Part shown: one piece after another, positions 26,001 to 31,404 of the stretch
How the letters are laid out: every line of letters begins with the position of its first letter
Position numbering within the stretch: the stretch's first letter is position 1
NCBI GenBank assembly: GCA_965371445.1
Contig: CBDUYN010000119.1
Coordinates: forward strand, 1-31,404
Length of the DNA: 31,404 nt
From: DASWIG01 sp965371445
GTDB taxonomy: Bacteria > Acidobacteriota > Thermoanaerobaculia > Multivoradales > J023
Direction: 5' to 3'
Position numbers and translations under genes: made by a program
The notes under the pieces: model-generated
Databases searched by the model: none
Told to the model about the DNA's origin: nothing
Seen by the model: the letters and a program-made list of their open reading frames with translations, nothing else

Positions 26001-27364
26001 TCTTGTTCGAGACGACTGCGCAGCTCCACGGAAAACTCATAGGGTCTCTTCTCGACCGTCAGAAAACGGGACAAAGCCGGGCTGGTCATCCCCAGTAGAT
26101 CGTAAGCGCCCGAGACCTTCCCAGGCCTCATCGGCTCCAGGATCTCGTAGCGCCACTTCAGGGGATCCTCGGGAAACTGATCCCTGCGCAAGGCCGCGGC
26201 CCAAACGGTTTCGCAGTCGGGGTACTTCTTCAGGACCTCGCGGGGATCCTCGATCTGCACTCTGGGCCGGAAGCCTGGCAGGCCAAACAGCTTTCCCTTC
26301 GTCGTTTCTGGTTTGAGCCGGACACGCAAACGGGTACCCCAGAGCAGCAGACTCGCACAGAAGACTTTCTTGCGTTCTTCGGGCGGCAGTTTGCTGTCGC
26401 CGAGATTGAGACGGGTCTGGGGCCAGGCTTTGACGAGGCGGCGCAGCGCCGCCAGCGCCTTGACGTCGGGGTAGTGCTTTTGCGCCAGATATCCCAGAGC
26501 CCGCATCTGGCTCAGGCTCACCGCCCGGACGGCCTCGTCGATGGGAAGGCCTTGCCATTTCAGAGGACGTATCCGGAAAGTGGAGCATTCCTTGCTGATA
26601 AAGTAGACCGCTCGGTGCAGGGACTTCGGCTCCACCCGGCGGGCAAACGCCTCGATCGCGGCGCCGGCAACCAGGGGATCGGGATCGTCAAGATAGCGGT
26701 CGTAAAGCATCGGGGCCGGATCGATCTCAGAATCGAGAGCGACGCCGCTGCGACCCAGCCAGCGGACGATCAGATAGCGTAAGAAAAGCGGCCCCGAGCT
26801 CAGCCACCGGCGGAGTTGTTCACGGAGCGGGGTCTGCTCTTCCTCGGAAAAGAACGCCTTGATCTTGTCGTCGGTCTCCTGCGGCCGCGCTTGCTGTACC
26901 CACTGGTTCAGGCTGAGTAACGTGGCCAGGCCGAAAGCCGGGGCTCGGAGAAAAAGCAACGCTGAGAAAGGGGCCTCGGGATCGACCTCTTCGCTGCGGA
27001 GCATCTCAGAAAGGTTGACGAGCAAACCCGGTAGGGTCTTCTTGAATGCGTCGCGATCGGCCAACTTGCCGAGTTGCGCCAGAAACGGCGTCTGGGTATG
27101 CCCTAGAAGATCGTCGAGAAGCACCAAGAGCCGCTGGCGGACGACCCGCGACGGATCGCCCGACATGTCCAGCAGCCAGGGAAGAAGGAAGACCTGCTGC
27201 ACGCTGTCGAGGCGACTCAAGCTGTCGAGCAGCCGGACGCGATCGCGAACTTGAAGTCGATCGTCGCCGAGCACCCGGCTCAATGTCAGGAGCGTGCGAG
27301 TCTGCTCGCGGCCGTTTTCGTCCTCTCCGAGGAGCTCGTGAAGATAGGGAAGCCAGTCTTGCAT
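17015..27364 (-). CDS. Giant 3449-residue helical/beta-barrel-repeat/TPR protein, partner of CHAT protease
   Basis: I do not recognise this as a named family. Residues 1 to about 850 are helical with HEAT/ARM-like pairs (VLLDDLLGHTQTPFLAQLGKLAD; MLYDRYLDDPDPLVAGAAIEAFA). From about 900 to 3050 the chain is almost all beta, built from many roughly 70-120-residue segments. Several end in the S1/OB-like pattern 'hD...rRi.LSl' (YLDTRQQRVRLSRRTQ near 2790; DHIDESNRRIILSL near 3010). Residues from about 3130 to the end are TPR-like helices (WLVQREDFKTAAEQLDQAARD). I found no P-loop, protease, nuclease or transmembrane motif and no signal peptide. It follows the CHAT gene on the same strand, with only a 24-codon ORF between, so it is probably a scaffold, RNA/ligand sensor or protease substrate. 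Codons look somewhat less GC-rich than in the flanking housekeeping genes. The frame is intact over 10 kb, which argues for selection. Confidence 0.85.
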   Translation of the reverse strand: MQDWLPYLHELLGEDENGREQTRTLLTLSRVLGDDRLQVRDRVRLLDSLSRLDSVQQVFLLPWLLDMSGDPSRVVRQRLLVLLDDLLGHTQTPFLAQLGKLADRDAFKKTLPGLLVNLSEMLRSEEVDPEAPFSALLFLRAPAFGLATLLSLNQWVQQARPQETDDKIKAFFSEEEQTPLREQLRRWLSSGPLFLRYLIVRWLGRSGVALDSEIDPAPMLYDRYLDDPDPLVAGAAIEAFARRVEPKSLHRAVYFISKECSTFRIRPLKWQGLPIDEAVRAVSLSQMRALGYLAQKHYPDVKALAALRRLVKAWPQTRLNLGDSKLPPEERKKVFCASLLLWGTRLRVRLKPETTKGKLFGLPGFRPRVQIEDPREVLKKYPDCETVWAAALRRDQFPEDPLKWRYEILEPMRPGKVSGAYDLLGMTSPALSRFLTVEKRPYEFSVELRSRLEQEIDRRGWWMLEACDLVARLVVVGLEHGDALDSDPLRDFFSYLADLAIAANICRFGQDGSPRQLLKARMRSIFLNRFARQEAFDLLFPNREAEPLEAQLLTELASAALRSLPEDPANAWIARNHGVLRSITLRDDWHERLRGNAMAALQFHGARYAARKDVSGLEPIERDLLPLPGRRIYQHCPQALAFISDEDLEALRRDELRMDSLELLADPHKLAQPRQGRIVLLWSELLARSLERDDPGCDDAQRGAGVCLGALGALMPLRTVIRLRLLHALASCSVPLTGNPQRLLDHLLRTSSSSELQLYLDMTWNRQGSEFWRQLVTLLVQEDQDIVLGGQRQFDIHSIADRLARRRVILRALSARLRDQPGFYELFRRLRTERLLPRETDRVVPARGEVLPVEARPDQPVEHLSVLRPLVDPGRAAVAEMGGDLLPSFVHHPQARTPLHCLMHLHPASPGLIDFHGLPVSTEQKRSILEQQFATEEQVRVLARVESDEGGGEYRVDLGVGIPKVLHRNPVLSFDRSLELHGTAVVEIRRQTGKKRVLTEVKLRPWLGGEAGVHAVDLRGEPGALDRLETLWDNRQDFKLRATVKRIIPQESGTMLCLLGTGFLWHGEDGPRLPAVFLKEDLPEVGEEMLVDRPAFLKFETIEVADLSTLHLEAVRERSVPEGWIVAGTLHSKRQPRSGRRRWRGRIGHLELPVERRKLSGDLHKLFALDEANEDTQLRSLGTEQTLFKVVDQKLSVVDAPPAWRGFDLVLAVQAGQVGWMTLLEQTDSRQMLFEIGGFGDKSSEPDSDTTSSTAAPLPAFGVLASLDEGELFDEAGNPVGERLRPGEKIPLKVTLGRLSSAGRLLPSPGDGAGSLDVPYLQMADEIDDSALSFRDAYPRNSVVRVQLSGSGQELELLDPEPGFPPPLVVPDPREREGFRGVPGALDAMILSDWQPEAEGYKLTVGRVRERHLHLHPRPESQKRDFLRYLRLEVGTALRDRKHFIAEAEQRLACFVGGLKVSLDPQVAYLLPEPLTAEKLNEARLSAPVRVTAMRSVHRPLKVPSDLTPIPYLEQHQLALGLVVSTSVPDSGSKQVAVLWTASDPGERPDRLEISKRWAFEPPVTLYNGDVLRATVRKNAQIELVRVHRYLTGTILHRAESCTTWASSLPGTRTRGLVAMLLRRPESLEESWLFAFAPATLVEVEPEQLHLVQRLDEAWSLDRVRFDLRWEPGTASKVRLEVRDFRPGPLRSAVGERLTLEVQWRNWKTGRFSCVLRGSGEMKKLGGLPLELGPNELPPHQSPKLLTQQLQSGGRQKIPVTCTLAGYRLEVRQELDEDDSQPRIAYEFDLRPQLGTHTPQRRQPQPRAQKRPLDEALAATGRLDNAAGRVIEVEEGLAVRLGSYEHLEHLPLPEAEITWILYTGDVVAAGFLGTFTVFCDAERRPAASLRRKPPLTLSEWLRKKRLADTRAIIGDHRLLFFGELKDEHLRECGLPELTNEEGASPDPLVLFESEPGVSLVAHSHELLFQSRPFDSKTLRYGDAVLSFQLREPSAPEDDEEASGKILDILKVEIDVARQVEDFAKTQHGLHYGRVQLDGDRAELKELRGADYRPRPIGRQRLARWQLQLEEPDDEQLKWLAELGEDEFVYLQLVRVDRQAGALVFRLATSEQVFAEQNLVFVRAQRIEPYGDSRMLRVEPLSAGFAGEYLIPDNLFSERRGRLEGSRRTLGGIFVARVYRQEVYRDQPSVKLSLIHTPQRRFGYLMSEERWQAIVKHVHPQKLAVEIGEGVNAEIPRNRIRGVEEIWEELQLGDVLMLRRLERQHRVELVDRVCSHMAYLDIKAQRTVLTELWGSPKRRQQQFERDGVLNCNLIGLSQLRGVSKLSEDSVGTDHPLPQVVREYKGGWIRLEEGVGADAFAGRLHFDEKGLPQLRSAAGESVTLRWDHLTCREGDPETKRTWLAKRSWRNTFLGEKLATIEDADIVARRSGSWASFTRLAEHPFPVDHLVEQFPPERSGRRTKAVSRSFVVARAEPERLILELAPGRYAELPTSLIRPLHDGQLQPGLALDWSRLARGDRLQLERCAAEDTSEELLPNFRVRTLDPDHGRHLAGPLWSVLRRRPDDRVVLGPEKGPGVAADHLAELLRDHVADLGEYPEGRNRYHQLRVLFQRHSSRLVLEGRVGGFRDDPKGRLYFLKIGIDVPIPGRDHWGDPAARTATEPPLTEGTALRIRVMEAEFSGNTLERFLCRIETDSEEVRTSCPVRIVDGRFERCHAPAARGDTVMVYRPADVAGDECRVVGLEDYSVAWDASAEDPLHLNHPEQRRLLFARLLNRPGAVLWATLEYLDTRQQRVRLSRRTQLQRALPQFAEVGRARVVAALSGRRLLVDLLGVPAVLPVGEFCRGVRHQLDLSPCLEKGPIEVEVVIAEGTLVAGAYCPPTGEFEATIEYTLPSGVVARSKGCRFFVEKRELSWCRLEDDLLERLFPHGRTLRLVRLAHRKGQETFSHIRTYDIRSEITELVRSNGPAYVSREYVDEPQRRAIVRGRSGVLMELHLEVEAEVPERFCAFVDHIDESNRRIILSLQEQPIRIWDLPAMPESYAVDRLTTQVIEARLEALRQQLAAMGPEGIWAWAREQKHLEPAPRNLRLVLEQIREVLGADAVWQRPEDLESDATCDFHAVWRELNAVLCGDRTAESIAGQTRFALGYWLVQREDFKTAAEQLDQAARDEALRHDFDVLLTRARAHFLMGRTAKATSFLRELTQGLWASALHTLTVPLIEPEPADPYSDLPGEWNAALKAGRLAPLEQMLRRQAAGEPLSPRSQAQEIWLALARGRLDSLDRLTESYLDALSTEDRRETVDPRHFGLAAYLSFARGDVVGGWNYLDRLASAPRSALTAELATAEFWHTWLSGSGRKDLPQNSTEPLLSALVPVLRQSRWRRVCEEGVFNRLWQDFRISRQRWILSSPRCRALPEPPKEEERLDQWAEDHGVTSALRYLRDDLEQEQESMH

Positions 27365-27388
27365 ATAGCGTCAATAGGGTTGAGATAT

Positions 27389-27463
27389 TCAGTATCTGCG
27401 GCCATCCGGTGTCCGAACGACCGCGACGAAGACTCTCTTCAGCGACTGGAATGCCATCTCCAT
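27389..27463 (-). CDS. 24-codon small ORF bridging the CHAT and giant genes
   Basis: The CHAT stop codon and the ATG of this ORF share one base (TGATG), the usual form of translational coupling. The ORF encodes a short basic, partly hydrophobic peptide (MEMAFQSLKRVFVAVVRT, then a polar Arg-rich end). It stops 24 bases before the giant gene's ATG, and so fills the gap between the two large genes. No Shine-Dalgarno site is visible before the giant gene, so ribosomes re-initiating through this ORF could be how that gene is translated. It may instead be chance; only conservation in relatives can decide. It could be a leader, a small subunit or a mere spacer. Confidence 0.4.
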   Translation of the reverse strand: MEMAFQSLKRVFVAVVRTPDGRRY

Positions 27464-30114
27464 CACTTCGGATCCGACATGGGGTGAGCGTCGTGCCAGG
27501 TTTGACGAAGGATCTCCATCTCGGGATCTGCGCCGGCCGAGATCGCGAGTTGATCCAGCCATGGCTCCAGCGGCTCGTCCGGCGCCCGTTCCTGGGCCCA
27601 GATCCGGATCCACGGTCGGCCGGCCGAGCGCAGACGGCTCCAGACTGCTGGCGGGTCGGGGTGGGCCGCAAGCCGCGCTCCCGCGTCCTTTGCCAGCTGA
27701 GCTTGCGACGGGCCCGGACGGTGCTGGAATACCTCGATCAGGACGTCGAGTTGTGGGTCGGTAAGCGTCTGCGGCAACACCGGGAGCCAGCGCTTCAACC
27801 GCTCGTCGTCGCGTACCAAACCCTGGAGCTCGTCGGACGTGGCCGCGGACAGGCTGCACCGCAGAGCCGTCGCCCACGGCTCTGGAGGCAGGGACTCGAA
27901 CCCACCTTGGATCTGCGCCAACCGGCGCAGAGAGCGTGCGAGGAGTACGCGTCCGGCGCTTCCTGTCTCGGAAAAAAATTTCAAGTACACACTCTGGCGC
28001 TCTTCACCAAGATTTTCCAGCAATGCCGCCAGTTGGCTGAAGAGACCCGCCCGTACGGCCCAGCTCAGAGAAGGTGCGTCCTCGATTCGGCTCCAAGGCG
28101 CTGCTCCGGCACCGAGCAGGAGGCGTTCCAAACGGCTCAAGCGAGCCATCGTCCGGTGCGGCTCGTTCGACGGTGGATCTCGCTCAACGGCCTTCCGCAG
28201 CCAGCTCTCCGCCACCACTGCGCCGGCCGGCCACCAGCGGAGCCACCACGCGGTGAGATCCAGCTGCAGACCGGAGATCCGGTCAAGGTGCTCCATCGTC
28301 CGATGCATCGCGGCTTTTCCAGACTTGGGACTCTCCTCGCACAAACTTACCAGAGCCAGAGCGGCCAACGGCAAGTCGAGGTCCGGACCCAGGTGCTCGC
28401 GGCATTTCAGAATCCAGTCGGAATGGAACGGCTCTTCAAGCTCCGCGTCCAATTCGGAGCTTTGGACCAGATCCAGCAGCCCGTCCCATGCTCCGTGCGC
28501 CGGAGCGGAGCTCGATTCCGCGGCCGCGATCCTTCGCAACGACCTGTGCCCCAGGAACTCCTCCGCTGTCCACCTCGACTTCCGAGGCCCCACCGTCAGG
28601 GATCCTGGAAGAGCGCCTCTGAGCCTCTGAGCTATCTCCCGGCGAGCCGACCCAAGGTGGGGGATCTGGATGTCGAAACGAGGATCACGAAGCGGCCTGG
28701 CGGCTGCGGCCGGAAAATCGGCGCACGCAACGCGGCGGAGCTCGGTGAGCCGATCCCTCCTCGCGCAGAAAGTGACCACCTCATGCCAACGATCGGAAGG
28801 TGTCCAGCCCAGCAACAGCGGCCACACGGGAAGATCTAGGCTCCGGCAAACCCGCGAGAAGCCCTTCGAGTCTGGTAGGTACCAGGCCAGCAATGCCGTC
28901 AGCCGCTGCGACCCGGAGGGCCGAGGAGGGCGGGCGGGCGGGGCGGCCTGGGAAACCCTGGATGATGCCTTGGCCCTCGTGGCCGCCGGGTTCAGATCGA
29001 GCCGTCCGTTGGGGTGCGCGTAGACCGCGTAGGCCAGTCGGCCGGGAGAGTCCTTGGGGAACGCCCGGCGCGCTGCAAGTACCGCTTGGCCGAAGGTCTC
29101 GCCACGTTCGAGCGCCTCGTAGAATACCGTCGCGAAGGTGTGGGCAACATCGTCACCGACCGTCCACTGGGGCGCGACGAAAGCGCCGCACCCAGCGTCG
29201 AGGACGAAGCGTTGCGCCCAGCCCCCGGGTCGGGTCAGCGACCAGCCCTGACGTCCCGCTTGGCAGGAGTTCAAGAAGACGAGCGGACGGTTCGCCCGCA
29301 GGCGTGGCCAGAGGTCGCGGCGGAGATCCCGCGGACGCAGGGTCCGTCCGTCATGGAGGTGAAAGCCGGAGACCCCGGGATCCTCCGCGTCGTGCTCGCC
29401 GTGTCCGATGAAGTGGACCAAGCCCAAGTCGTGCTGGCGCAGGTGGGCGAGTACGCGGGCATGGGTGGCGTCGATGACGTTCTCCTCCTCGACACCGTGA
29501 CGCGCCGCGAGCCCCCGGAGGAAACGCAACTCGTCGTCGGCCTTCGTCAGGGGCTGGAGGTCGGGCGGCGATCCCGCCTCGACGACCGCGAGCCGGGCGA
29601 CGTCGATGCAGGCGGCCGGTGTCCGTCCCCCGGCGAGCCAGCGGGTGAATTGGAACCGGTCGGCGAGAAAGCCGCCCTCGTCTTCTTCTCCAGGAGCGCC
29701 GCTGTCGTAGGGCTTGACGAGCTCCCAGGGGATCCAGGGCTCGTCGGAGACGAGAAGAACGGTCTCGGCCTGCCGGACTCTCTGCAGGGTCTGCTGAAGC
29801 TCCGACGGAAAGAGCTCGTGAGAGAGGTCCTCGCCGAGCGCCGCGAGCTCCGTCGCCACGTCCTCGTGGGTGAGGGGGGCGCCGTGGGAGTCGAGGCCGA
29901 GGTGGAGCTTCTCCAGAGTTTTGAAGATCTTCTTCTGCCAGGCATCTGGGCGGTGGAGGCGCCCGCCAGGGAAAGAGACGTAGGAGAGCTCAAACCGTCC
30001 GTTGGGAGAATGGAGGACGTAGTCGAGCGCGAGGACGTGGCCGTCGTCCCGGGTGGTCACGCGGATCTCGAGGTCGGCGGGCGCCAGGGCTGGGATAGCT
30101 TCGGACATCTCCAT
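27463..30114 (-). CDS. CHAT-domain caspase-like protease with EAD1-like adaptor domain
   Basis: An 883-residue protein. Residues about 95-375 form a CHAT (clan CD, caspase/separase-like) protease. LLVSDEPWIPWELV lies at 120-133, the histidine motif VHFIGHG at 233-239 (catalytic His238), and the cysteine motif VFLNSCQAG at 279-287 (catalytic Cys284). A Pro/Ser-rich linker (380-402) leads to about 65 residues (about 403-470) with the pattern of effector-associated domain EAD1, including SDRWHEVVTFCARRDRLTELRRV. EADs are small helical death-like adaptors in bacterial conflict systems. Residues 480-883 are mostly helical and unrecognised. ATG 30114 and ATG 30108 are both possible starts; neither has a good Shine-Dalgarno site. 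Being first in the operon with the giant gene suggests an effector-plus-sensor/scaffold pair. The substrate is unknown. Confidence 0.9.
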   Translation of the reverse strand: MEMSEAIPALAPADLEIRVTTRDDGHVLALDYVLHSPNGRFELSYVSFPGGRLHRPDAWQKKIFKTLEKLHLGLDSHGAPLTHEDVATELAALGEDLSHELFPSELQQTLQRVRQAETVLLVSDEPWIPWELVKPYDSGAPGEEDEGGFLADRFQFTRWLAGGRTPAACIDVARLAVVEAGSPPDLQPLTKADDELRFLRGLAARHGVEEENVIDATHARVLAHLRQHDLGLVHFIGHGEHDAEDPGVSGFHLHDGRTLRPRDLRRDLWPRLRANRPLVFLNSCQAGRQGWSLTRPGGWAQRFVLDAGCGAFVAPQWTVGDDVAHTFATVFYEALERGETFGQAVLAARRAFPKDSPGRLAYAVYAHPNGRLDLNPAATRAKASSRVSQAAPPARPPRPSGSQRLTALLAWYLPDSKGFSRVCRSLDLPVWPLLLGWTPSDRWHEVVTFCARRDRLTELRRVACADFPAAAARPLRDPRFDIQIPHLGSARREIAQRLRGALPGSLTVGPRKSRWTAEEFLGHRSLRRIAAAESSSAPAHGAWDGLLDLVQSSELDAELEEPFHSDWILKCREHLGPDLDLPLAALALVSLCEESPKSGKAAMHRTMEHLDRISGLQLDLTAWWLRWWPAGAVVAESWLRKAVERDPPSNEPHRTMARLSRLERLLLGAGAAPWSRIEDAPSLSWAVRAGLFSQLAALLENLGEERQSVYLKFFSETGSAGRVLLARSLRRLAQIQGGFESLPPEPWATALRCSLSAATSDELQGLVRDDERLKRWLPVLPQTLTDPQLDVLIEVFQHRPGPSQAQLAKDAGARLAAHPDPPAVWSRLRSAGRPWIRIWAQERAPDEPLEPWLDQLAISAGADPEMEILRQTWHDAHPMSDPK

Positions 30115-30199
30115 TCAGCGTAGAACTTAGCACTCACGAGCTCGTCCGGGCCGAAACCGAGGAGCGTCGACCGGGGCGGATTCTTTGATCAAGGGCAGG

Positions 30200-30205
30200 A
30201 TTCTA
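30200..30205 (-). promoter_or_regulatory. Candidate -10 (TAGAAT) for the CHAT operon
   Basis: On the minus strand, TAGAAT lies about 85 bases before the CHAT start, in the 170-base divergent gap. It is the same hexamer found before the channel and rhomboid genes. There is no good -35, so support is weak. Confidence 0.28.
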
Positions 30206-30283
30206 TCGTTGAACAGCGGTGAAGGCGAGTCCGAGAGGGCTGCCGGGCTGCCGGGAGGAGGCGCCTCAGACTGAAGTGGGGAG

Positions 30284-31404
30284 GTGTCCTCGCGCCCCAC
30301 CAATGGAGAATTCTCCCCCTCTCGACCGCTCGGTGAAGCTCTACCGGCGCGCGGCAGGTGGGAGCTGAGTCGGTGTTTCTCTGGCAAGATCACGGTCTTC
30401 GACCTCGAAAATCCGGCCCCTCTCGCTCGCCTCGACGACGCGATGCTGGCCTTGGAGGGTTTGGAGGGATTGGTCGTCATCGACGAAGTCCAGCTCGGTC
30501 CAGAGCTCTTCCCGGTGCTGCGTGTGTTGTCCGACCGCCGGCCGTTGCTCTGTCGGTTCCTGGTTCTGGGCAGTGCGTCGCCGGGACTCCTACGGCAGAG
30601 TTCCGAGTCTCTGGCGGGGCGCATCGCCTATCACGAGTTGGGTGGGCTGGCTCTCGACGAGGCGAGGATCGGAGACCTCGACCGCCTTTGGGTTCGGGGA
30701 GGCTTTCCTCTCTCCTTCCTGGCCGCGTCCGACGCGGAGAGCGCCGAGTGGTGCCAGGAGTTCATCCGTACGTTCCTGGAACGCGACCTGCCGCACCTCG
30801 GCTCAGCGGTCTTGCCGGTGGTGACCCTACGACGCTTCTGGACCATGGTGGCGCACGTCCATGGGGCGATCTGGAACGTTTCGGACTTTGCCCGGAGCTT
30901 CGGAGTGTCCGACAACACGGTTCGGCGTTACCTCGACCTTCTGACCTCCACCTTCGTCGTACGACAGCTCCAGCCCTGGTATGAAAACGTGCGGAAACGT
31001 CAGGTCAAGGCGCCGAAGGTCTATCTGGCGGACAGCGGTCTCTTGCACTCCTTGTTGAACCTGATCGACCGCGAGGACGTCTTGAGCCATCCGAAGGCAG
31101 GAGCGTCTTGGGAGGGATTCGCTCTTGCCGAGGTGACGGCACGGCTCGGTGCGCGGCATGACGAGACGTTCTTCTGGGCCACCCACGCCGGTGCCGAGAT
31201 CGATCTCGCGGTCATCCGAGGCCGGCGGCGTCTGGGTTTCGAGTTCAAGCGAACCGTGGCACCCAAGGTCACCCGCTCGATGCGAATCGCCCACGAGGAC
31301 CTGAAGCTCGACAGCATCGACGTCATCTACGCCGGGGACGAGACCTTCCCCCTTGCCGAAGGTATTCGGGCGGTGGCCCTGTCGCGGCTGTGGGACGACT
31401 TGGA
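30284..31404 (+). CDS. AAA_14/DUF4143-family ATPase-like protein, P-loop missing, 3' partial
   Basis: A frame open from 30275 to the window edge, read from GTG 30284. It matches the archaeal/bacterial AAA_14-DUF4143 family from 'TVFDLENPAPLARL' onward. Walker B is GLVVIDEVQ, followed by the sensor-like FLVLGSASPGLLRQSSESLAGRI, the winged-helix region (WNVSDFARSFGVSDNTVRRYLDLL) and the DUF4143 restriction-endonuclease-like end (GAEIDLAVIRGRRRLGFEFKR). The usual first 40-50 residues with Walker A (G-x-x-x-x-GK[ST]) are absent. The first 35 codons here are unrelated, and no P-loop is encoded in any plus frame upstream. It is therefore probably a 5'-truncated pseudogene, or a protein that cannot hydrolyse ATP. 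It is divergent from the CHAT operon. Members are often linked with toxin-like or mobile loci, but their function is unclear. Confidence 0.75.
   Translation, partial: MSSRPTNGEFSPSRPLGEALPARGRWELSRCFSGKITVFDLENPAPLARLDDAMLALEGLEGLVVIDEVQLGPELFPVLRVLSDRRPLLCRFLVLGSASPGLLRQSSESLAGRIAYHELGGLALDEARIGDLDRLWVRGGFPLSFLAASDAESAEWCQEFIRTFLERDLPHLGSAVLPVVTLRRFWTMVAHVHGAIWNVSDFARSFGVSDNTVRRYLDLLTSTFVVRQLQPWYENVRKRQVKAPKVYLADSGLLHSLLNLIDREDVLSHPKAGASWEGFALAEVTARLGARHDETFFWATHAGAEIDLAVIRGRRRLGFEFKRTVAPKVTRSMRIAHEDLKLDSIDVIYAGDETFPLAEGIRAVALSRLWDDL

Noticed and set aside
17015..30114. A type III-E CRISPR (gRAMP/Cas7-11 with TPR-CHAT) system
   Set aside because: The giant protein shows no recognisable Cas7-like repeat signature, there is no CRISPR array or adaptation gene, and the CHAT protein carries an EAD-like domain after the protease instead of the TPR region of Csx29. 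Only the general logic is similar.
27463..30114. A gasdermin plus protease defence pair
   Set aside because: No short hydrophobic gasdermin-sized gene lies next to the protease; the only small frame nearby has 24 codons.

Overview
This is a high-GC bacterial chromosome segment that is compactly coded on both strands. No rRNA, tRNA or CRISPR array was seen. The phoH-pgpH-ybeY-corC-era cluster, the Bacteroidetes-like dihydroorotase signature, the Reg_prop remnant, the MazF/RHH pair and the GC-rich codon use would fit an Acidobacteriota-like lineage (for example Thermoanaerobaculia). That placement is an inference from gene content, not a phylogeny.

Layout. (1) 1-790: the tail of an unidentified gene, then a minus-strand toxin-antitoxin pair (RHH antitoxin plus MazF/PemK toxin) with a clear -35/-10. 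(2) 1.1-5.8 kb, plus strand: a two-RCK potassium channel, a Wzy_C/O-antigen-ligase-like membrane protein with a TPR tail, and a rhomboid protease with a helical C-terminal extension. (3) 5.8-9.0 kb, minus strand: a zone of broken genes holding a Reg_prop fragment, a polA that has lost its 5' end and about 200 internal codons, and a frameshifted ABC-2 permease fragment. An intact hendecad coiled-coil protein lies among them. (4) 9.0-15.5 kb, minus strand: a tight housekeeping operon phoH-pgpH-ybeY-corC-era for rRNA maturation, ribosome assembly and c-di-AMP turnover. A 33-bp GC-rich repeat lies in frame inside the N-terminal coding regions of both ybeY (four copies) and era (one copy). (5) 15.6-17.0 kb: dihydroorotase, divergent from phoH. 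(6) 17.0-30.1 kb, minus strand: the most unusual part. A CHAT-family caspase-like protease with an EAD1-like adaptor domain is followed by a 24-codon ORF joined through TGATG, then by one 3449-codon gene. The giant protein has a helical/HEAT-like N-terminus, a very long run of beta-rich segments including S1/OB-like ones, and a TPR-like C-terminus. No enzyme motif was found in it. (7) 30.3 kb to the end: an AAA_14/DUF4143 ATPase-like frame without its P-loop, running off the window.

Working model (inference): the CHAT protease is the effector and the giant protein is a scaffold, sensor or substrate, possibly nucleic-acid binding. This would be a protease-based conflict system that resembles the CHAT partner of type III-E CRISPR in logic, but has no CRISPR parts here. 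The EAD suggests a further EAD-bearing partner elsewhere in the genome. Whether the pair has been described before cannot be judged without a database search.
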